64,000 nt of DNA, taken from positions 1,922,001 to 1,986,000 of the forward strand of contig NZ_CP043474.1 in the NCBI RefSeq assembly GCF_008329645.1, written 5' to 3'. Below, in pieces: positions 19,516-28,690 of this stretch. A program made the translations under genes and the position numbers. Position 1 is the stretch's first letter. The number at the start of each line of letters is the position of its first letter. Source of the DNA: Mycolicibacterium grossiae. GTDB taxonomy: Bacteria; Actinomycetota; Actinomycetes; Mycobacteriales; Mycobacteriaceae. The notes beneath the pieces are model-generated. The model ran no database searches. It was not told the origin of the DNA and saw only the letters and a program-made list of their open reading frames with translations.

Positions 19516-19521
19516 TACAGT
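19516..19521 (+). promoter_or_regulatory. -10 hexamer fixing the virR start
   Basis: TACAGT is seven bases before ATG 19529, the leaderless spacing. It favours 19529 over the in-frame GTG at 19520, which lies inside the putative promoter. Confidence 0.5.
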
Positions 19522-19528
19522 GGGTGCG

Positions 19529-19999
19529 ATGAACCAGCGAGAGACCTCCGGGTTGCCCCTGCGCGCCATCGTGATGGTGCTCCTCTTCCTGGGCGTGGTG
19601 TTCCTGCTGGTCGGGTTCCAGTCGATGGGCTCCGACGACGACGCCGCCGACAGCACCTCCTCCAGCGTGGTCAGCACCGTCACCCCCGCCCCGAGCACGT
19701 CGGCCGCGGCGTCCGGCCAGGCCGCGCCGCGCGCCGAGGTGCGGGTCTTCAACGTCTCCGACGTCGCGGGCGCCGCGGAGAACGTGGCCAACCGGCTGCG
19801 CGACGACGAGTGGAACGTCGTCGAGACCGGCAACCTGCCGCCGGAGGGCGTGACGGCCACCACCGTCTACTGGGGCGAGGCCGCCGGTGAACGCCAGTCC
19901 GCCGAGCAGATCGGCAAGCTCCTCGACGCGCCGGTGGCCGAACGGACGCCCCCGCTGGCAGACCGACCGCCCGGCGTCATCGTCGTCGTCACCGGCTAG
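19529..19999 (+). CDS. virR: VirR-like membrane protein with LytR C-terminal domain
   Basis: 156 residues: a short cytoplasmic tail, one transmembrane helix (about residues 12-33), a Ser/Thr/Ala-rich linker and a C-terminal LytR_C-type domain ([22 protein letters not shown] onward, in which the first 20 residues carry the domain's strand-loop). The M. tuberculosis orthologue Rv0431 (VirR) controls vesicle release and cell-envelope integrity and is thought to contact LCP ligases. It sits directly before sodC, as there. ATG 19529 chosen on the leaderless -10 hexamer. Confidence 0.82.
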   Translation: MNQRETSGLPLRAIVMVLLFLGVVFLLVGFQSMGSDDDAADSTSSSVVSTVTPAPSTSAAASGQAAPRAEVRVFNVSDVAGAAENVANRLRDDEWNVVETGNLPPEGVTATTVYWGEAAGERQSAEQIGKLLDAPVAERTPPLADRPPGVIVVVTG

Positions 20000-20009
20000 G
20001 CTTTCGGGC

Positions 20010-20711
20010 ATGCCGATCTCTGCTTCGCTCCGCCTCGTCGCCGCCACGGCGCTGCTCGTTCCGGTCGCGGCAGCATGCACGCCCAACGAGCCCGTCGCCA
20101 CCCAGCCCGGCACCACCCCGTCGGTGTGGACCGGTTCGCCGGCACCGTCGGCCGGTGCGCAGGAGGGCGAGGGCGGCGCGGCTCCGGCCGGCGAGACGCT
20201 GACCGCCGAGATCAAGACGCCCGACGGCACCACCGTCGCGACCGCCGAGTTCGCGTTCGAGGGCGGGCACGCCAACGTCACCGTGCAGACCACCGCGCCG
20301 GGGCAGTTGGCGCCCGGCTTCCACGGCATGCACATCCACTCCGTCGGCAAGTGCGAGGCCGCGTCGGTGGCCCCCACCGGCGGCGCGCCCGGCGACTTCC
20401 TGTCCGCGGGTGGGCACTTCCAGGTTCCCGGCCACAGCGGTCACCCGGCCAGCGGCGACCTCGCGTCGCTGCAGGTCCGCGAGGACGGCTCGGCGATGCT
20501 GGTGACGACGACCGACGCCTTCACCGCCGAGCAGCTGCTCGCCGGGCAGAAGACGGCGATCATCATCCACGAGAAGTCGGACAACTTCGCCAACATCCCG
20601 CCGGAGAAGTACCAGCAGACCAACGGCACGCCCGGCCCGGACCAGGAGACGCTCGCCACCGGCGATGCCGGCAAGCGCGTCGCCTGCGGCGTCATCTCGC
20701 CCTCCACGTAG
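20010..20711 (+). CDS. sodC: periplasmic Cu/Zn superoxide dismutase lipoprotein
   Basis: 233 residues. A lipoprotein signal ends VPVAAAC (Cys22-25 region), followed by a low-complexity linker and the SodC beta-barrel: [11 protein letters not shown] (copper ligands), [19 protein letters not shown] (bridging and zinc ligands), and [11 protein letters not shown] with the second copper-site His. The disulfide cysteines are in GKCE and VACGV. It detoxifies superoxide outside the membrane. TAGGCT (19997-20002) is seven bases before the ATG and includes the virR stop, suggesting its own leaderless promoter. Confidence 0.94.
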   Translation: MPISASLRLVAATALLVPVAAACTPNEPVATQPGTTPSVWTGSPAPSAGAQEGEGGAAPAGETLTAEIKTPDGTTVATAEFAFEGGHANVTVQTTAPGQLAPGFHGMHIHSVGKCEAASVAPTGGAPGDFLSAGGHFQVPGHSGHPASGDLASLQVREDGSAMLVTTTDAFTAEQLLAGQKTAIIIHEKSDNFANIPPEKYQQTNGTPGPDQETLATGDAGKRVACGVISPST

Positions 20712-20723
20712 GCGGCGACGCCG

Positions 20724-21839
20724 GTGTCGCAGCGCATCGACTTCGCCGGATCGGCCCGGCCGACCGTGGGCGTCGAGTGGGAGTTCGCGCTCGTCGACCC
20801 GGTCACGCGCGACCTGAGCAACGAGGCCGCCGCGGTCATCGACGAGATCGGCGAGACACCGCACGTGCACAAGGAGTTGCTGCGCAACACCGTCGAGGTG
20901 GTCACCGGCATCTGCGACAACGCCGGTGAGGCGATGGACGACCTGCGCGGCACGCTCGGCACCACGCGGCGAATCGTGGAGGCCCGCGGCATGGAGTTGT
21001 TCTGCGCGGGCACGCACCCGTTCGCGAACTGGTCGGCCGCGCAACTGACCGACGCGCCGCGCTACGCCGAGCTGATCAAGCGCACCCAGTGGTGGGGGCG
21101 GCAGATGTTGATCTGGGGGGTGCACGTGCACGTCGGCGTGTCCTCGGCGCACAAGGTGATGCCGATCATCACGTCGCTGCTCAATCACTATCCGCACCTG
21201 CTGGCGCTGTCGGCGTCCTCGCCCTACTGGGCCGGACACGACACCGGGTACGCGAGCAACCGCGCCATGATGTTCCAACAGCTGCCGACGGCCGGCCTGC
21301 CCTTCCACTTTCAGAAGTGGTCGCACTTCGAGCGCTTCGTGGCCGACCAGAAGAAGACCGGCATCATCGACCACATGAACGAGATCCGGTGGGACATCCG
21401 GCCGTCGCCGCATCTCGGCACCGTGGAGGTGCGGATCTTCGACGGCGTCTCCAACATCGACGAACTCGGCGCGCTCGTCGCGCTGACGCACTGCCTGATC
21501 GTCGACCTGGACCGGCGGCTCGACGCCGGCGAGCAGCTGCCGACGATGCCGCCGTGGCACGTGCAGGAGAACAAGTGGCGCGCAGCGCGTTACGGCCTGG
21601 ACGCGGTCATCATCCTGGACGCCGACAGCAACGAGCGGCTGGTCACCGAGGACCTCGACGAGGTGCTGAACCGGCTGGAACCGGTCGCCGCGTCGCTGGG
21701 CTGCTCCGACGAACTGGCCGCGGTGTCGTCGATCGCCCGGGGCGGTGCGTCGTATCAGCGGCAGCGCCGCGTGGCCGAGGACAACGACGGGGACCTGCGC
21801 GCCGTGGTCGACGCGCTCGTCGGCGAGTTGGTGCTGTAA
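20724..21839 (+). CDS. carboxylate-amine ligase, YbdK/GCS2 family
   Basis: 371 residues. GVEWEFALVD at the N-terminus, GTHPFANW, and the ATP/metal-site segments VHVHVGVSS and EVRIFDGVSN mark the glutamate-cysteine ligase type 2 family (YbdK in E. coli, Rv0433 in M. tuberculosis). E. coli YbdK has weak gamma-glutamylcysteine ligase activity; mycobacteria use mycothiol, so the physiological product here is uncertain. GTG start 12 bases after sodC and three bases before the next gene indicate co-transcription. Confidence 0.85.
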   Translation: MSQRIDFAGSARPTVGVEWEFALVDPVTRDLSNEAAAVIDEIGETPHVHKELLRNTVEVVTGICDNAGEAMDDLRGTLGTTRRIVEARGMELFCAGTHPFANWSAAQLTDAPRYAELIKRTQWWGRQMLIWGVHVHVGVSSAHKVMPIITSLLNHYPHLLALSASSPYWAGHDTGYASNRAMMFQQLPTAGLPFHFQKWSHFERFVADQKKTGIIDHMNEIRWDIRPSPHLGTVEVRIFDGVSNIDELGALVALTHCLIVDLDRRLDAGEQLPTMPPWHVQENKWRAARYGLDAVIILDADSNERLVTEDLDEVLNRLEPVAASLGCSDELAAVSSIARGGASYQRQRRVAEDNDGDLRAVVDALVGELVL

Positions 21840-21842
21840 CCC

Positions 21843-22478
21843 GTGGCCAGCACGCCGATGTTCCCGCTGGAGTCGGTCCGGCTGCCGGGCGAGGACCTGC
21901 CGCTGCGCATCTTCGAGCCGCGGTACCAGGCGTTGGTGCGCGAATGCCTCTCCGGCGACCGGCAATTCGGTGTCGTCCTGATCTCCGCCGGACGCGAGGT
22001 GGGCGGTGCCGACGCGCGGCTCGACGTCGGTGTCATGGCCCGGATCGTCGAGGCGCAGGACCAGGGCGGCGGGCTCTACCGGATCGACTGCGCCATGACC
22101 GACCGGATCCGGGTGGTCGAGTGGCTGCCGGACGATCCGTTCCCGCGCGCCACCACCGAGCCCTGGCCCGACGAGCCGGGGCGTGCCGTTGGCGGCGCGG
22201 AGATCGCCGACGTCGAGGACCAGGTGATGGCGTTGTTCGAGCGGGTCGCCGAGGCCCAGGGCGCCACGCTGCCGCCGAAGCGGGACCTGCTCGGCGAGCC
22301 GGAACCGGGGCAGGACGCCGGGGAGCGGCTCTACGCGCTGGCCTCGCGGATCCCGATCGGTCAGGCCGACCGGTACGCGCTGCTCGCCGCGCCGTCGGCG
22401 GAGAAGCGACTCGACGCGCTGCGGGACGCCGTCGAGACCGTCGCCGCGCTGGTGGAGTTCCAGCTCGCCGAGGACTGA
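21843..22478 (+). CDS. Lon N-terminal (substrate-binding) domain protein
   Basis: 211 residues consisting of a LON N-terminal domain only: MFPLESVRLPGEDLPLRIFEPRY at the start (PLRIFEPRY is diagnostic) and a helical C-terminal half. The ATPase and protease domains of Lon are absent, so it is a stand-alone recognition module, similar to Rv0434. It may present substrates or act as an adaptor, but this has not been shown as far as I know. GTG start three bases after the YbdK-like gene. Ends GAGGACTGA inside a bidirectional terminator. Confidence 0.85.
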   Translation: MASTPMFPLESVRLPGEDLPLRIFEPRYQALVRECLSGDRQFGVVLISAGREVGGADARLDVGVMARIVEAQDQGGGLYRIDCAMTDRIRVVEWLPDDPFPRATTEPWPDEPGRAVGGAEIADVEDQVMALFERVAEAQGATLPPKRDLLGEPEPGQDAGERLYALASRIPIGQADRYALLAAPSAEKRLDALRDAVETVAALVEFQLAED

Positions 22479-22510
22479 GCGCGCGCCCTTCCGACGGGCG
22501 TCAGTCCTCG
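22469..22510. terminator. bidirectional terminator between Lon-like gene and mnhG
   Basis: CGAGGACTGA (22469-22478) pairs with TCAGTCCTCG (22501-22510); inside it CGCCC pairs with GGGCG around a seven-base loop, with a five-base bulge on the left. The outer arms contain both stop codons: each of the two convergent genes ends GAG GAC TGA. Confidence 0.65.
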
Positions 22511-22839
22511 CTGCGTTCGGCCATCTCGTCGCGCGTCAGCAGGTCGTCGCGGTAGCTCTGCTCGCGGTAGGCGAGCTGACCGACGCGGTTGGCGACCACC
22601 GGCGCGGTGATGAGGGTGAACATTCCGGTGAGGATCACCATGCCGACGTCGGCGTGGCCGCGCAGCCGGATGGCGGCCCCGGCGAGCACCAGCAGTAGTC
22701 CGAGCACCTGCGGCTTGGTGGCCGAGTGCATGCGCGACATGGTGTCGCCGAAGCGGACGATGCCGATCGCGGCGGTCAGCGCCAGCGTCGAGCCGGCGAG
22801 CACCAGTGCGCCGGCGAGGACGTCGAGGACGGTGGTCAC
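22501..22839 (-). CDS. mnhG: Mrp antiporter subunit G (MnhG)
   Basis: 112 residues with three membrane spans; GIVRFGDTMSRMHSATKPQVLGL is the diagnostic MnhG core (R-F-x-D-x-x-x-R-x-H-x-x-x-K). Last gene of the Mrp operon. GTG start 22837-22839 overlaps the mnhF stop as GTGA. Needed for a functional hetero-oligomeric cation/proton antiporter; no catalytic channel itself. Confidence 0.92.
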   Translation of the reverse strand: MTTVLDVLAGALVLAGSTLALTAAIGIVRFGDTMSRMHSATKPQVLGLLLVLAGAAIRLRGHADVGMVILTGMFTLITAPVVANRVGQLAYREQSYRDDLLTRDEMAERSED

Positions 22840-23111
22840 CGCTGGCTCCCTTCGTCGCGGTCGCGCACCCGGAAGCGGGCGACGCTGACCGAGCCGACGA
22901 AGCTGATCAGGGCCAGCGCCGTCAGGCTGTACGTCACGGTGGTGTCGAGGCTGAACGCCGCCCACGTGCCGATCGCGCACATCGTCACCGCGACGAACGT
23001 GTCCAGCGCGACGAGGCGGTCCAGCGTGCCCGGTCCGGCGAGCAGCCGGTACATCGTGATGGCCGCGGCCGCGGTCAGCAGCACCGCCGACACCGTCCAT
23101 ACCCAGGTCAT
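22836..23111 (-). CDS. mnhF: Mrp antiporter subunit F (MnhF)
   Basis: 91 residues, three membrane spans; YRLLAGPGTLDRLVALDT is the MnhF signature, including the conserved Pro-Asp region that in characterised Mrp complexes contributes to ion passage. ATG 23109-23111 overlaps the mnhE stop (ATGA) and its stop overlaps the mnhG start. Confidence 0.92.
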   Translation of the reverse strand: MTWVWTVSAVLLTAAAAITMYRLLAGPGTLDRLVALDTFVAVTMCAIGTWAAFSLDTTVTYSLTALALISFVGSVSVARFRVRDRDEGSQR

Positions 23112-23659
23112 CAGCCGACCTCCCGTTCCGGCGCCGGACGCCAGTGCGTGTCGCGTTCGAAGGTCGCGATCATCAGCCGCTCGATCTCGGCGACCTGGTG
23201 GTAGAACTGGCGCACCGTGCGCTCGGTGCTGACGTCCAGCACGTGCACGTAGATCAGGCGGCGGGCCTGGTCGATCTCGAGCACGATGCCGCCGGGGATC
23301 AGGTTCAGCACGTTCACCGCGAGCGCCAGCACCAGGTCGGACTTCAGCGCGAGATGCGCCCGCAGCACCGCGGTGGCCGGCGGGGGACCGGGCCGGACCG
23401 CCAGCCAGGCCACCTGGATGGAGGACTTCACCAGGTAGTAGCCGATCTGGGCGGTGAGCCGCAGCAGCGACAGCGGGTGCAGCCGCCCCTCGATGGGCAC
23501 CGGCGGCAGGGGCAGCAGCACCGTGATGACGAGGGCCACCACCAGGCCGCTGAGGACGTTGGCCGCCGACACGTCGCCCCACAGCAGCTGCCACACCAGG
23601 ACCAGCCAGCACACCACCCACAGCCGCAGCGCGATCTTGCGCAGCGACGCCCCGGTCAC
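23111..23659 (-). CDS. mnhE: Mrp antiporter subunit E (MnhE)
   Basis: 182 residues with an N-terminal pair of membrane helices and a C-terminal cytoplasmic domain. LPLPPVPIEGRL and the region NLIPGGIVLEIDQ, followed by YVHVLDV, match MnhE. GTG start 23657-23659 overlaps the mnhD stop. The C-terminal tail (about residues 130-182) is polar and His/Glu-rich. Confidence 0.92.
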   Translation of the reverse strand: MTGASLRKIALRLWVVCWLVLVWQLLWGDVSAANVLSGLVVALVITVLLPLPPVPIEGRLHPLSLLRLTAQIGYYLVKSSIQVAWLAVRPGPPPATAVLRAHLALKSDLVLALAVNVLNLIPGGIVLEIDQARRLIYVHVLDVSTERTVRQFYHQVAEIERLMIATFERDTHWRPAPEREVG

Positions 23660-25272
23660 GGCGTCACCCCCGGTCCGAGGACCGCCGACACGTACTGGCC
23701 GCGGTCGAGCACCTGGTCGGCGGCGCGCTCGCTGTACCCGAAGATCGGGCCGGCCCACACCGTCAGCGCCAGCCCCACCGCGATCAGCGCCGCGGTCGGC
23801 AGCACCATGCCCACCGGCATGCGCCCGACGTCGTCGCGGTCGGCGAACGAGACGTCGGCCTCGGCGTCGTCGAGCAGTGCCGACGGCGTGGCGGCCGACA
23901 GGTCGCCCTGCGGCGCGTCGGCCCGCGCGCGCCAGAACGCCTTCGTCCACACCCGCGCCACCGCGTAGAGCGTCAGCAGGCTGGTCAGCACGCCGCCGCC
24001 GACCAGCAGCCAGGCCAGCACCGAGCCGTCCCGGGTGCCCGCCTCGAGCAGCGCCACCTTGCCGATGAAGCCCGAGAACGGCGGGATGCCGCCGAGGTTG
24101 AGCGCCGGGACCAGGAACACGAACGCCAGCAGCGGGCTCGCGGCGGCCAGTCCGCCGAGGCGCTGCAGCGTCGAGGCGCCGGCCTGGCGCTCGATGAGGC
24201 CGACGACGAGGAACAGCGTGGTCTGCACGACGATGTGGTGTGCGACGTAGTAGATCGCGCCGGACATGCCGAGGTCGTTGGACAGCGCGACGCCGAACAC
24301 CATGTAGACGATGTGGCTGACCAGGGTGAAGGACAGCAGCCGCTTGATGTCGCTCTGCGCGATGGCGCCGAGGATGCCGACCAGCATCGTGAGCAGCGCG
24401 GCGACGAGCAGCACGCCGTCCATGCTCCCGCCGGGGAACAGCAGCGAGTGCGCGCGGATGATGGCATAGACGCCCACCTTGGTGAGCAGGCCCGCGAACA
24501 CCGCGGTGACCGGCGCGGGTGCGGTGGGATAGGAGTCGGGCAGCCACGCCGACAGCGGGAAGACGGCGGCCTTGATGCCGAAGGCCACCAGCAGGACGGC
24601 GAACAGCGCGTTGCGGGTGCCGTCGGGGACGTCGTCGAGGCGGACCGCGACCTCGGCCATGTTGAGCGTGCCGGTCGTCGCGTACACCAGCGCGATGCCG
24701 GCGAGGAAGATCAGCGACGACACCATGGACACCATCACGTAGGCGATGCCGGCCCGGACCCGCTCGGCGCTCGCGCCGATGGTGAGCAGCACGAAGCTCG
24801 CCGACAGCAGCACCTCGAAGCCGACGAACAGGTTGAACAGGTCGCCGGCGAGGAACGCCGTGCACACGCCCGCGGACAGCACCAGGTAGGTCGGCAGGAA
24901 GATCGACACCGGTTGGCGTTCGTCGCCGTCGCGGATGCCCTGCCCGATGGCGTAGAAGACCACGCCCAGCAGCACGATCGCCGACACCAGCAGCATGAGT
25001 GCCGACAGCCGGTCGGCCACCAGGCTGATCCCGAGCGGTCCCATGCCGGGTTCGGTGGAGCCCCAGCCGCCGACGTGCACGACGATCGTCCCCAGCCGGT
25101 CGGCGTAGTACACCAGCGCCGCACACACCGCGACGACGGCCGACAGCGCGATGACCGCGATCGAGCGCTGCAGCCGCGCGCTGCGCCCGGCGAGCAGCGT
25201 CGCCGCCGCGGCGAGCGTCGGGATCAGCACGGGCAGCGGCGTCAGCACCGCGGCGATGCTCTGCGCGCTCAT
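23656..25272 (-). CDS. mnhD: Mrp antiporter subunit D (MnhD)
   Basis: 538 residues with about 14 membrane spans, homologous to the ND4/NuoM channel subunits. The conserved Glu in VGFEVLLSASF (span 5), the Lys in AFGIKAAVFPLSAWLPD (span 7) and the Lys in GGIPPFSGFIGKV (span 12 region) are the proton-path residues of this family. A cytoplasmic Asp/Ala-rich insertion lies near residues 440-470. ATG 25270-25272 overlaps the mnhC stop. Confidence 0.93.
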   Translation of the reverse strand: MSAQSIAAVLTPLPVLIPTLAAAATLLAGRSARLQRSIAVIALSAVVAVCAALVYYADRLGTIVVHVGGWGSTEPGMGPLGISLVADRLSALMLLVSAIVLLGVVFYAIGQGIRDGDERQPVSIFLPTYLVLSAGVCTAFLAGDLFNLFVGFEVLLSASFVLLTIGASAERVRAGIAYVMVSMVSSLIFLAGIALVYATTGTLNMAEVAVRLDDVPDGTRNALFAVLLVAFGIKAAVFPLSAWLPDSYPTAPAPVTAVFAGLLTKVGVYAIIRAHSLLFPGGSMDGVLLVAALLTMLVGILGAIAQSDIKRLLSFTLVSHIVYMVFGVALSNDLGMSGAIYYVAHHIVVQTTLFLVVGLIERQAGASTLQRLGGLAAASPLLAFVFLVPALNLGGIPPFSGFIGKVALLEAGTRDGSVLAWLLVGGGVLTSLLTLYAVARVWTKAFWRARADAPQGDLSAATPSALLDDAEADVSFADRDDVGRMPVGMVLPTAALIAVGLALTVWAGPIFGYSERAADQVLDRGQYVSAVLGPGVTP

Positions 25273-25733
25273 CGGGACCCCTCGTGTCCGGGCAGGGCGT
25301 CGAGTTCGTCGGGGGCGTCGGTGTCGCGGGAAGGCACGTGCTCGGGCAGGTCCTCGTCGATCGCGGTGCCGGACTGCTCCGAGACGCGGGTGTCCTCGGG
25401 GTCGTTGGCGACCTCCTCGGCACGCGACAGCCGGTAGGAGCGGTAGGTCAGTGCCAGCACGAACGCCGCGACGCCCATCGAGATGACGATCGCAGTGAGG
25501 ATCATGCCCTGGGCCAGCGGGTCGGCGGTGGTGGTCTCGCCGGAGCTGGTGCGACCCCGGATCGGTGGATTGCCCGACGAGCCGGCGACGGTCAGGATCA
25601 GCAGGTTCACGCCGTTGCCGACGAGCAGCAGACCCAGCAGCATGCGGGTGAGATTGCGTTCCAGCAGCAGGTACACCCCGGCGCTGATGAGTCCGCCGAC
25701 CAGGATCAGCGGGACGAGGTAGGTGACGTTCAC
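25269..25733 (-). CDS. mnhC: Mrp antiporter subunit C (MnhC)
   Basis: 154 residues, a NuoK homologue with three spans: ISAGVYLLLERNLTRMLLGLLLVGNGVNL and PLAQGMILTAIVISMG carry the family core (given here in two parts, LLERNLTRMLLG and DPLAQGMILTAIVIS). A polar, acidic C-terminal extension of about 45 residues follows the last helix and is longer than in minimal MnhC proteins. GTG start 25731-25733 overlaps the mnhA/B stop. Confidence 0.92.
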   Translation of the reverse strand: MNVTYLVPLILVGGLISAGVYLLLERNLTRMLLGLLLVGNGVNLLILTVAGSSGNPPIRGRTSSGETTTADPLAQGMILTAIVISMGVAAFVLALTYRSYRLSRAEEVANDPEDTRVSEQSGTAIDEDLPEHVPSRDTDAPDELDALPGHEGSR

Positions 25734-28606
25734 CGCGACACCTCCAGCTGGCGCTGCTGGGCCATCGCGTCGTCGACGCGGGCGCCGAGGCTGCGCAGCA
25801 CGTCGAGGACCAGGCCGACCACGATGAGGTAGACACCGAGGTCGAAGAACAGCGCGGTGACGAACTTGATCGTGCCGAGCACGGGCACGTCGAGTTCGAT
25901 GACGGCCGACGACAGCACCGGCGCACCCAGCAGCAGCGACGTCACCGCCGTGCCCGCGGAGAGGGCGAGGCCCGCGCCGAGCACCTTGCCGGCGTCCAGC
26001 GGCAGCGCCTCGCCGAGTTCGTAGCGGCCACCGGCGAGGTAGCGCAGCACCAGCGCCAGCCCGGCGGTCAGCCCGCCCGCGAAGCCGCCGCCCGGGGTGT
26101 TGTGGCCGGCGAAGAAGAAGTACGCCGAGAGCACCATGATCAGCGGGAAGATGATGCGGGTGGCGACCTCGAGGACCAGCGAGCGGTACCGCGGGTCGCG
26201 CAGCTCGCTGCCGCGCAGCCAGGTGATCTCGCCGACCGCGGGGCTCGTCGGCACCACCGGGATGCGTCCGATGTCGGGCTGTCCGGCGTCCGCGACCCGC
26301 GGCGCACTGCCGAAGCGGCGGTTGCGGAACACCATCGAGGCGACGCCGGTGGCAGCGACGAGCAGCACCGAGATCTCGCCCATGGTGTCCCAGGCGCGGA
26401 TGTCGACGAGCAGCACGTTGACGGTGTTCGCGCCGTGCCCGCGGTAGTAGGCGGCGTCCGGGAGCAGTTCGGCGATGGGCCGGGTGGAACGGGCGGCCAT
26501 CGCGAACGCGGCCAGCGTGGTGACCGTGGCACCGACGGCCAGAGCCAGTGCGGCGCGCGGCAGGCGCTTGCGTTCGACGTTCGCGCGGTCGGCTTCGGCG
26601 GGCAGCGTGCGCAGCACCAGCACGAAGATGACCAGCGTCAACGTCTCGACCAGGAACTGCGTCAGCGCCAGGTCCGGTGCGCCGTGGAAGACGAAGACGA
26701 CGCCGCAGCCATAGCCGGTGACGCCGACGACCAGCACCGAGGCCAGCCGGTTGCGCATGACGGTGGCCGCGAGCGCGGCGGCGAGGATGATGAGGCCGAC
26801 GACCGCCTGCAGCGGCGAGTCCCACAGCCGAAGTTCCGGGCGGTCGGAATTGCCGAGGACGAGCATGGCGGTGGGCAGCAGGACCAGCGTCGCGAGGATC
26901 ACCGACTGCGTGGCGGGGATCGAGCCGCGCTGCGTGGACGCGGTGAGCCGGACCGCCAGCACGTCGATGCCGCGGATGACGGCGTCGTAGATGCGGTCGG
27001 CGTTGCCCAGCGGCAGGTAGCCCAGGCGGACCTCTCGCAGCCGGCCGCGGGCGAAGAACGCGGCGATGCCGAGGCCGAGGACCAGCGCCGACAGCAGCAG
27101 CGGCACGGTGAAGCCGTGCCACAGCGCGAGGTGGTAGCCCGTACCGCCGGGCACGGTCCGGGCGTAGTCCGCCAGCACGTGGTCCAGTCCCGCCGGCCAG
27201 AGGCCGAACAGCAGGCCTGCCACCGAGAGCACGGCGGGCGCGACGAGGAACGCGGCGGGTGGGCGGTGCATCTCGGCGACGCGCTGGCTGGGGGCGTCGC
27301 GGCCCTTGCGGGCGAAGGCGCCGTAGACGAACCGCAGGCTGTAGATGGTGGTGAACACCGACCCGAAGACCACCCCGCCCAGCACCCAGGGGGCGGTCGA
27401 ACCCAGCGTTGCGCTGTGCGCCAGTGTCTCGAGGTCGGCCTCCTTGGCGACGAAGCCGAAGAACGGCGGCAGCGCGGCCATGCTCGCCGCGCCGCCCACG
27501 GCGATGACGAGCAGCGGGCGGTGCGCGTCGCCGAGCCACGCCAGCCGCCGGATGTCGCGGGTGCCGGTGGCGTGGTCGATGACGCCGACGACCATGAACA
27601 GCGTCGCCTTGAACATGGCGTGGGCGCACAGCATCGCCAGACCGGCGAGCATGACGTCACCGCCGCCGGTGCCGACCATCACGGTGATCAGGCCGAGCTG
27701 GCTCACGGTGCCGAAGGCGAGGATCAGTTTGAGGTCGTACTCGCGCACCGCGCGCCAGCCGGCCAGCAGCATGGTCGCGAGCCCCAGCACGACGATGGTC
27801 GGCCGCCAGCCCGGGGAGTCGGCGAAGCCCGGGGTCATGCGGGCGATGAGGTAGACGCCGGCCTTGACCATCGCCGCGGCGTGCAGGTACGCGCTGACCG
27901 GAGTGGGGGCGGCCATCGCGCCGGGCAGCCAGAAGTGCAGCGGGACGATCGCGGACTTGCTCAGCGCGCCGACGAGCACCAGCAGGACCCCGGCGGTGAC
28001 GGCGGTGCCGGTGGGCGGTGCGGCGATCAGCTCCGACAGCAGGTAGGTGCCCGCGGACTCGCCGAGGATGACGATCCCGACCAGCATGGCCAGCCCGCCC
28101 GCCGTGGTCACCAGCAGCGCCTGCATGGCGGCCCGCCGGCTGGTCGCGCGCTCGGCGTAGTGCCCGACGAGCAGGAACGACAGGACGGTGGTCAGCTCCC
28201 AGAACAGGTAGAGCACCAGCATGTTGTCGCTGGTGACCAGACCGAACATGGCGCCGGAGAACGCGACCAGTTCGGCGGCGAAGCTGGGCAGGCGCTTCTC
28301 GGTGTGCCCGTCGTGGTGGTGGAAGTACTCGGCGCAGTAGCAGAGGACCAGGGCGCCGATGGCGAGGACCAGCACGCTCATCACCGCCGCCAGGGCATCG
28401 AAGCGCAGGGTGACGTCCATCGAGAGGGCGGGCACCCAGTCCAGCTGCGCGCGCTGCGCACCGGCGCCCGGCCAGTTCGCGACGACCCACGCGAGCGATC
28501 CGAGGGGGACCAGCGCCAGCGGGTAGAACGCCATGCGTCCCCAACGCTGCACGAGCAGCGGCGCGATGGCGGCTGCTGCCGCGTGCGCGCAGAGGATGGC
28601 GAGCAT
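25730..28606 (-). CDS. mnhA: Mrp antiporter fused subunits A and B (MnhA/B)
   Basis: 958 residues. About the first 780 are MnhA, a NuoL-like channel: FWELTTVLSFLLVGHY (Glu, span 5), LSKSAIVPLHFWLPGAM (Lys, span 7), LPPFFGFVAKEADLE, then the MrpA C-terminal region resembling NuoJ (GAPDLALTQFLVETLTLVIF in part). The last 170 form MnhB (AYFFFAGHNTPGGGFAGGL). A/B fusion marks the six-gene type of Mrp operon. The complex exchanges Na+ or other monovalent cations for protons and supports pH and salt tolerance. First gene of the operon. Confidence 0.93.
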   Translation of the reverse strand: MLAILCAHAAAAAIAPLLVQRWGRMAFYPLALVPLGSLAWVVANWPGAGAQRAQLDWVPALSMDVTLRFDALAAVMSVLVLAIGALVLCYCAEYFHHHDGHTEKRLPSFAAELVAFSGAMFGLVTSDNMLVLYLFWELTTVLSFLLVGHYAERATSRRAAMQALLVTTAGGLAMLVGIVILGESAGTYLLSELIAAPPTGTAVTAGVLLVLVGALSKSAIVPLHFWLPGAMAAPTPVSAYLHAAAMVKAGVYLIARMTPGFADSPGWRPTIVVLGLATMLLAGWRAVREYDLKLILAFGTVSQLGLITVMVGTGGGDVMLAGLAMLCAHAMFKATLFMVVGVIDHATGTRDIRRLAWLGDAHRPLLVIAVGGAASMAALPPFFGFVAKEADLETLAHSATLGSTAPWVLGGVVFGSVFTTIYSLRFVYGAFARKGRDAPSQRVAEMHRPPAAFLVAPAVLSVAGLLFGLWPAGLDHVLADYARTVPGGTGYHLALWHGFTVPLLLSALVLGLGIAAFFARGRLREVRLGYLPLGNADRIYDAVIRGIDVLAVRLTASTQRGSIPATQSVILATLVLLPTAMLVLGNSDRPELRLWDSPLQAVVGLIILAAALAATVMRNRLASVLVVGVTGYGCGVVFVFHGAPDLALTQFLVETLTLVIFVLVLRTLPAEADRANVERKRLPRAALALAVGATVTTLAAFAMAARSTRPIAELLPDAAYYRGHGANTVNVLLVDIRAWDTMGEISVLLVAATGVASMVFRNRRFGSAPRVADAGQPDIGRIPVVPTSPAVGEITWLRGSELRDPRYRSLVLEVATRIIFPLIMVLSAYFFFAGHNTPGGGFAGGLTAGLALVLRYLAGGRYELGEALPLDAGKVLGAGLALSAGTAVTSLLLGAPVLSSAVIELDVPVLGTIKFVTALFFDLGVYLIVVGLVLDVLRSLGARVDDAMAQQRQLEVSR

Positions 28607-28690
28607 GGCACTCCGATCGTGCGGGTCGGGGTGTCAGCCGTCGTGTGGCGTGGCTGGACGTGTCCTGATCGAGCTTACGTGGCGGTGCCG

